Assembly: GCA_050309765.1 (NCBI GenBank)
Contig: JBNRMU010000104.1
Span: 1-15,179, forward strand
DNA: 15,179 bases
Direction of reading: 5' to 3'
Source of the DNA: CALWRM01 sp050309765
GTDB lineage: Bacteria; Bacillota; Clostridia; Christensenellales; UBA1750
The translations under genes and the position numbers were made by a program. Below the pieces are notes generated by a model that did no database searches, was not told the DNA's origin, and worked only from the letters and a program-made list of their open reading frames with translations. The first letter of the stretch is position 1, and each line of letters begins with the position of its first letter. Shown piece after piece: positions 13,317 to 15,179 of this stretch.

Positions 13317-13934
13317 TCATTCGTGGCTGCCCAAAATCTGCCTTACCTTGCCTTTGTCGATCAAAACCGCGTCGCCGTCGTTTAAGCGTTGCACCGCGAC
13401 GCCGCGGCTTTGCTCATACTCGCGGCAGGTTTCCTCAAAACGGTCAAAGCGGGTCAAAAAGCGGCTGTAATGGGGCAGAACCTCGATTTGGGCAAGCTCC
13501 AGGCCGCGCAGATCGGTCAAATTCACACTGTTCATCTGCGGGGTATAAAGCTTGATCAGCTCCAGCGAGGGGCCAAACACGAAGGCCGCTGCGCTCCAGC
13601 CGATCAAAAGCTTTTCCTCGGCAAGCATCCGGAACACGCCCTCGCCCTTTTGCCTGCGAATGGCATACAGGAGATAAAACGGGTTGCCGCCGATGCACTC
13701 CACAGCGTCGTACGCCAGCAGTTTTTCGCACGGCGTATCGTCTATGTCCACAACGTCAACCGTTAAGCCCAAGCTTTCCAGCTCCCGTGTGCAGCGGGGC
13801 ACGTGGCGGTCGTCCTTCTTGTATTCGTTGTCGGCCGTGACCACCAACGCCACCGTCCTAAGCTTTCGCGTATAGGGCCGCAGCGCGTCCAGCACCGCCC
13901 TGCTCGTCAGCCCATCCGAACACAAAACCAGCAT
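13317..13934 (-). CDS. Peptidase E-like (S51) class I glutamine amidotransferase-fold protein
   Basis: This 205-residue cytoplasmic protein has the S51 dipeptidase layout. VALVVTADNEYKKDD (28-42) sits at the first strand-loop; CIGGNPFYLLYAIR (80-93) carries the characteristic GGN-x-F-x-LL motif; IGWSAAAFVFGPSLE (111-125) holds the candidate nucleophile Ser114; and EVLPHYSRF (151-159) holds the expected histidine (155). Characterised members cleave Asp-X dipeptides, and others act as cyanophycinase or unknown hydrolases. The usual G-x-S-A-G elbow reads G-W-S-A-A here, so activity is not assured. The ATG follows a GGAGGGG SD. It is the first gene of the pair with the HExxH protein; a terminator-like hairpin separates it from the aminotransferase gene. 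Confidence 0.8.
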   Translation of the reverse strand: MLVLCSDGLTSRAVLDALRPYTRKLRTVALVVTADNEYKKDDRHVPRCTRELESLGLTVDVVDIDDTPCEKLLAYDAVECIGGNPFYLLYAIRRQKGEGVFRMLAEEKLLIGWSAAAFVFGPSLELIKLYTPQMNSVNLTDLRGLELAQIEVLPHYSRFLTRFDRFEETCREYEQSRGVAVQRLNDGDAVLIDKGKVRQILGSHE

Positions 13935-14045
13935 TTTCTTCCCCTCCGTCGGGCAAGCGCCGCCTTATCTGCCTGCGCTGCCCGTGCTTTCATCCTGCCA
14001 TCTGCCGGATAAAATGTCAAGCAAACCGCTTTTTATACAAACAGG

Positions 14046-14073
14046 CGGCGTGCGAAAGGCCTTCCGCACGCCG
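14046..14073 (-). terminator. Hairpin after the class V aminotransferase gene, probable terminator
   Basis: A 9-bp GC-rich stem (14046-14054 with 14065-14073) encloses a further AAGG/CCTT pairing. It lies 16 bases after the stop on the - strand and is followed there by the T-rich stretch CCTGTTTGTAT, a weak U-tract. Confidence 0.65.
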
Positions 14074-14088
14074 TCAATTCTATTGTTC

Positions 14089-15179
14089 CTACAACCGCTG
14101 TTCCCGCGCGATCTCTTCCAGAGCCGCGAGCAGCGCCTTGACGTCGTCCGCGCTGCTGAACGCGCCCACGCTTGCGCGCACGGCTCCCTGCTCCTGCGTG
14201 CCCAGCGCCTGATGGGCCAGCGGCGCGCAATGCAGTCCCGCGCGCACACAGATGCCGCGTCTGTCCAGCTCGTCGGCCACCAGCCCTGAGGGAAGCTGTC
14301 CCAGGTTGAAGCTCACCGTTCCCACCCGATCCATCGCCCCCTGCGGGCCATAAACGCGCACAAACGAAAATGCATGCAGCCCCGTCAGCAGCAGCTTTGT
14401 GAGCAGCTGCTCGTGAGCATAGATCTGCGCCCGATGCGAAATCACATATTCCACCCCCGCGGCAAGGCCTGCCAGCCCTGGCGCATTGACCGTGCCCGCC
14501 TCGTAGCGCTCGGGCCGCTCCTGAGGCTGCAGCAGCAAGGCCGAAGAGGTCCCCGTGCCGCCCTGGCGAAGGGGCCGCAGGTTCAGGCCTTTGCGCGCAT
14601 ACAGCGCACCTGTGCCCATGGGGCCAAGCAGTCCCTTGTGCCCCGGCATTGCCACCATGTCTATCCCCCATTTTTCTGGATAAAGGGGCAAAATGCCTGC
14701 CGTCTGGGCGGCGTCCACCAGCAAGTGCGCTCCGTGCAGCCGACACAGCTCGGCGATGGATTCAATGGGCTGGATCGCACCCGTGACGTTCGAGGCGTGG
14801 GTCGTAACCACCAGGCGCGTGTTTCGCGTGATGGCCTTTTCGATGCTGTCCTCGACGCGCAGGCGGATGACGCCTCGCTTTTGCAGCTCGTGCAACGGCC
14901 GCAGCACGGAGTTGTGTTCCCAAACGGTTGCGGCCACCTCCCAGCCAGGTTCCACCAGGCCATGGATGGCGGTGTTGAGCATATCCGTGCAGTTGAGGCC
15001 GAAGAACAGGTCGGCCTCGTCCTCGATCTCCAGCAGCGCGGCCAGGGCGCGTCGGGCCTTGTCCACCGTGCGTCCGGCGGCAAGCGACAGCCGGTGCCCC
15101 GCCCGTCCGGGATTCGCGCCGGCGTGCAGCAGCAGATCCGTCATCGCCGCAGGTACCTGCGGCGGCTTGGGAAAGCTCG
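14089..15179 (-). CDS. Class V aminotransferase / cysteine desulfurase-family protein, N-terminus beyond window
   Basis: The frame is open to the edge. The visible residues begin SFPKPPQVPAA, which in this family directly follows the N-terminal YLDNAAT motif, so about ten codons are missing and the ATG at 15144 is internal. Counting from that first serine, 362 residues are seen. These include the PLP-stacking THASNVTG (about 126-133), the cofactor aspartate in LLVDAAQT (Asp155), the Schiff-base lysine in MPGHKGLLGPMGTG (Lys181), and RAGLHCAPLAHQALGT with the persulfide-forming Cys317. This is the compact NifS/Csd-like group that takes sulfur or selenium from cysteine or selenocysteine; its acceptor is unknown, as no iron-sulfur or Mo-cofactor gene is nearby. 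A hairpin at 14046-14073 follows the stop. Confidence 0.88.
   Translation of the reverse strand, partial: SFPKPPQVPAAMTDLLLHAGANPGRAGHRLSLAAGRTVDKARRALAALLEIEDEADLFFGLNCTDMLNTAIHGLVEPGWEVAATVWEHNSVLRPLHELQKRGVIRLRVEDSIEKAITRNTRLVVTTHASNVTGAIQPIESIAELCRLHGAHLLVDAAQTAGILPLYPEKWGIDMVAMPGHKGLLGPMGTGALYARKGLNLRPLRQGGTGTSSALLLQPQERPERYEAGTVNAPGLAGLAAGVEYVISHRAQIYAHEQLLTKLLLTGLHAFSFVRVYGPQGAMDRVGTVSFNLGQLPSGLVADELDRRGICVRAGLHCAPLAHQALGTQEQGAVRASVGAFSSADDVKALLAALEEIAREQRL

Noticed and set aside
13992..14020. Possible promoter for the peptidase E-like gene: TTGACA (14015-14020) on the - strand
   Set aside because: The -35 is perfect but the hexamer 17 bases on is CAGGAT, a poor -10 box, and other spacings are no better. 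Kept only as a possibility.
14033..14746. 237-codon - strand frame inside the aminotransferase gene
   Set aside because: It is shifted relative to the PLP-enzyme frame, is extremely Ala/Gly/Arg-rich and has no motif.
1..15179. CRISPR array, insertion sequence, prophage or attachment site
   Set aside because: There are no regularly spaced direct repeats, transposase or integrase motifs, or tRNA genes. Repeats found are terminators and promoter-linked dyads.

Overview
The window looks like an ordinary chromosomal stretch from a moderately GC-rich Clostridia-type member of the Bacillota, possibly gut-associated. This is inferred from adjacent hisS and aspS, purine-rich Shine-Dalgarno (SD) sites, sigma-A type -35/-10 pairs, dense intrinsic terminators, and two GH5 glycoside hydrolases without signal peptides. 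The order or genus cannot be fixed from the sequence alone. I see no insertion sequence, prophage, CRISPR array, tRNA or rRNA, and no gene-free stretch longer than about 230 bases.

Layout. Bases 1-306 hold the C-terminal end of an RraA-family protein (+). After a strong hairpin come an MFS transporter and a flavin reductase-like protein (+, 389-2083), closed by a bidirectional terminator. Facing them on the - strand are a membrane-anchored protein resembling half of a solute-binding protein (2148-2885, own promoter) and a tandem pair of paralogous intracellular GH5 enzymes (3048-5260, own promoter and terminator). The GH5 pair is divergent from a GT2 glycosyltransferase (+, 5486-6502). The gap between them carries two back-to-back promoters and two adjacent inverted repeats, a good operator candidate. 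The glycosyltransferase converges on an ATP-grasp ligase (-, 6561-7838) through a shared terminator.

Next on the - strand is a three-gene unit, tcdA-like E1 enzyme, RseC-like membrane protein and thioredoxin (9449 down to 7945). It is divergent from the hisS-aspS operon (+, 9649-12751). Both units have recognisable promoters within 200 bases. The hisS leader is only about 25 nt, too short for a T-box. aspS ends at a bidirectional terminator facing a two-gene - strand unit: an S51 peptidase E-like protein and a small HExxH protein (13934 down to 12809). The window ends inside a class V aminotransferase / cysteine desulfurase-family gene (-) whose first codons lie beyond base 15179.

How the genes may work together. 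hisS-aspS is translation housekeeping. The tcdA-rseC-trxA unit combines tRNA modification (t6A cyclisation) with two cysteine-based redox proteins. The GH5 pair most likely cuts imported beta-linked oligosaccharides in the cytoplasm. Several starts were moved from the longest open frame because the upstream extension runs over a promoter or an SD site. No clearly new multi-gene system is evident. The best leads are the divergent GH5/glycosyltransferase control region with its dyads, the GH5 duplication itself, and the half-length anchored solute-binding-like protein.
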